A DNA stretch of 5,696 nucleotides from Mucilaginibacter sp. (GTDB taxonomy: Bacteria; Bacteroidota; Bacteroidia; Sphingobacteriales; Sphingobacteriaceae), in the NCBI GenBank assembly GCA_028288315.1, contig JAQBNY010000299.1, positions 1-5,696 of the forward strand, in the 5' to 3' direction. A program made the position numbers and the translations under genes. Of this stretch, positions 5,605 through 5,696 are shown piece by piece; positions within the stretch are counted from its first letter, which is position 1; each line of letters opens with the position of its first letter. A model generated the notes under the pieces. The model was given only the letters and a program-made list of their open reading frames with translations, was not told the origin of the DNA and searched no databases.

Positions 5605-5696
5605 ATGTATTTAGTATTATTAATTATCACCATTATTGCATGTGTCCTTTTAGGATTAATTGTACTAATTCAAAACCCTAAAGGCGGTGGTTTAGC
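5605..5696 (+). CDS. secG: Sec translocon subunit SecG, N-terminal part (runs off right edge)
   Basis: Thirty codons plus two bases are present. The start MYLVLLIITIIACVLLGLIV is the first transmembrane helix, and it is followed by LIQNPKGGGL (residues 21-30), the loop signature of SecG between its two membrane helices. SecG joins SecY and SecE in the inner membrane and aids SecA-driven export. The ATG lies 11 bases after the previous stop with the purely A-rich leader typical of this phylum. The second helix and C-terminus lie outside the window. The call is strong despite the truncation because QNPKGGG after a leading hydrophobic helix is highly characteristic. Confidence 0.92.
   Translation, partial: MYLVLLIITIIACVLLGLIVLIQNPKGGGL

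Overview
The window looks like chromosomal DNA from a Bacteroidota bacterium, most likely family Sphingobacteriaceae (Mucilaginibacter or Pedobacter type). This rests on AT-leaning but moderate composition, A-rich translation starts without Shine-Dalgarno sequences, a TAnnTTTG-type promoter element, and the gene order miaB / sigma-54 activator / lptE / repeat-domain protein / secG, which I recall as common in this group. The genus is inferred from memory of protein and gene-order similarity, not from a search.

Layout. Bases 1-342 hold the 5' part of a minus-strand gene for an N-terminally anchored membrane protein, probably AsmA/DUF748-like, running off the left edge. Bases 343-501 are a divergent promoter region. 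A plus-strand series follows: miaB (502-1992, tRNA methylthiotransferase), a 294-base interval, a sigma-54-dependent AAA+ activator (2287-3522), lptE (3529-4056, LPS-assembly lipoprotein), an acidic-linker protein with a C-terminal TPR-like segment (4082-5593), and the first 30 codons of secG (5605 to the right edge). From the activator onward the gaps are 6, 25 and 11 bases, which suggests one operon.

The most unusual DNA is the miaB-activator interval. It holds no intact gene but contains an uninterrupted 77-codon remnant of a four-helix-bundle protein of the 23S-rRNA intervening-sequence (S23/IVP, Avd-related) family. The remnant lacks its N-terminal third and any start codon. Arrays of degenerate 7-bp repeats in inverted orientation flank it, including a perfect 13-bp inverted repeat. 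The unit looks like a decayed dispersed element parked in the gap. A second oddity lies inside miaB: an in-frame C-rich segment with small hairpins that adds about 27 residues to a loop of the radical-SAM domain and looks like a palindromic repeat captured by the gene.

Functionally, three plus-strand genes touch translation or the envelope: MiaB modifies A37 of tRNAs, LptE works with LptD to place LPS in the outer membrane, and SecG belongs to the Sec translocon. The activator has no sensor domain, so its input is unknown. Its tight linkage to lptE makes an envelope-related role a reasonable but unproven guess.
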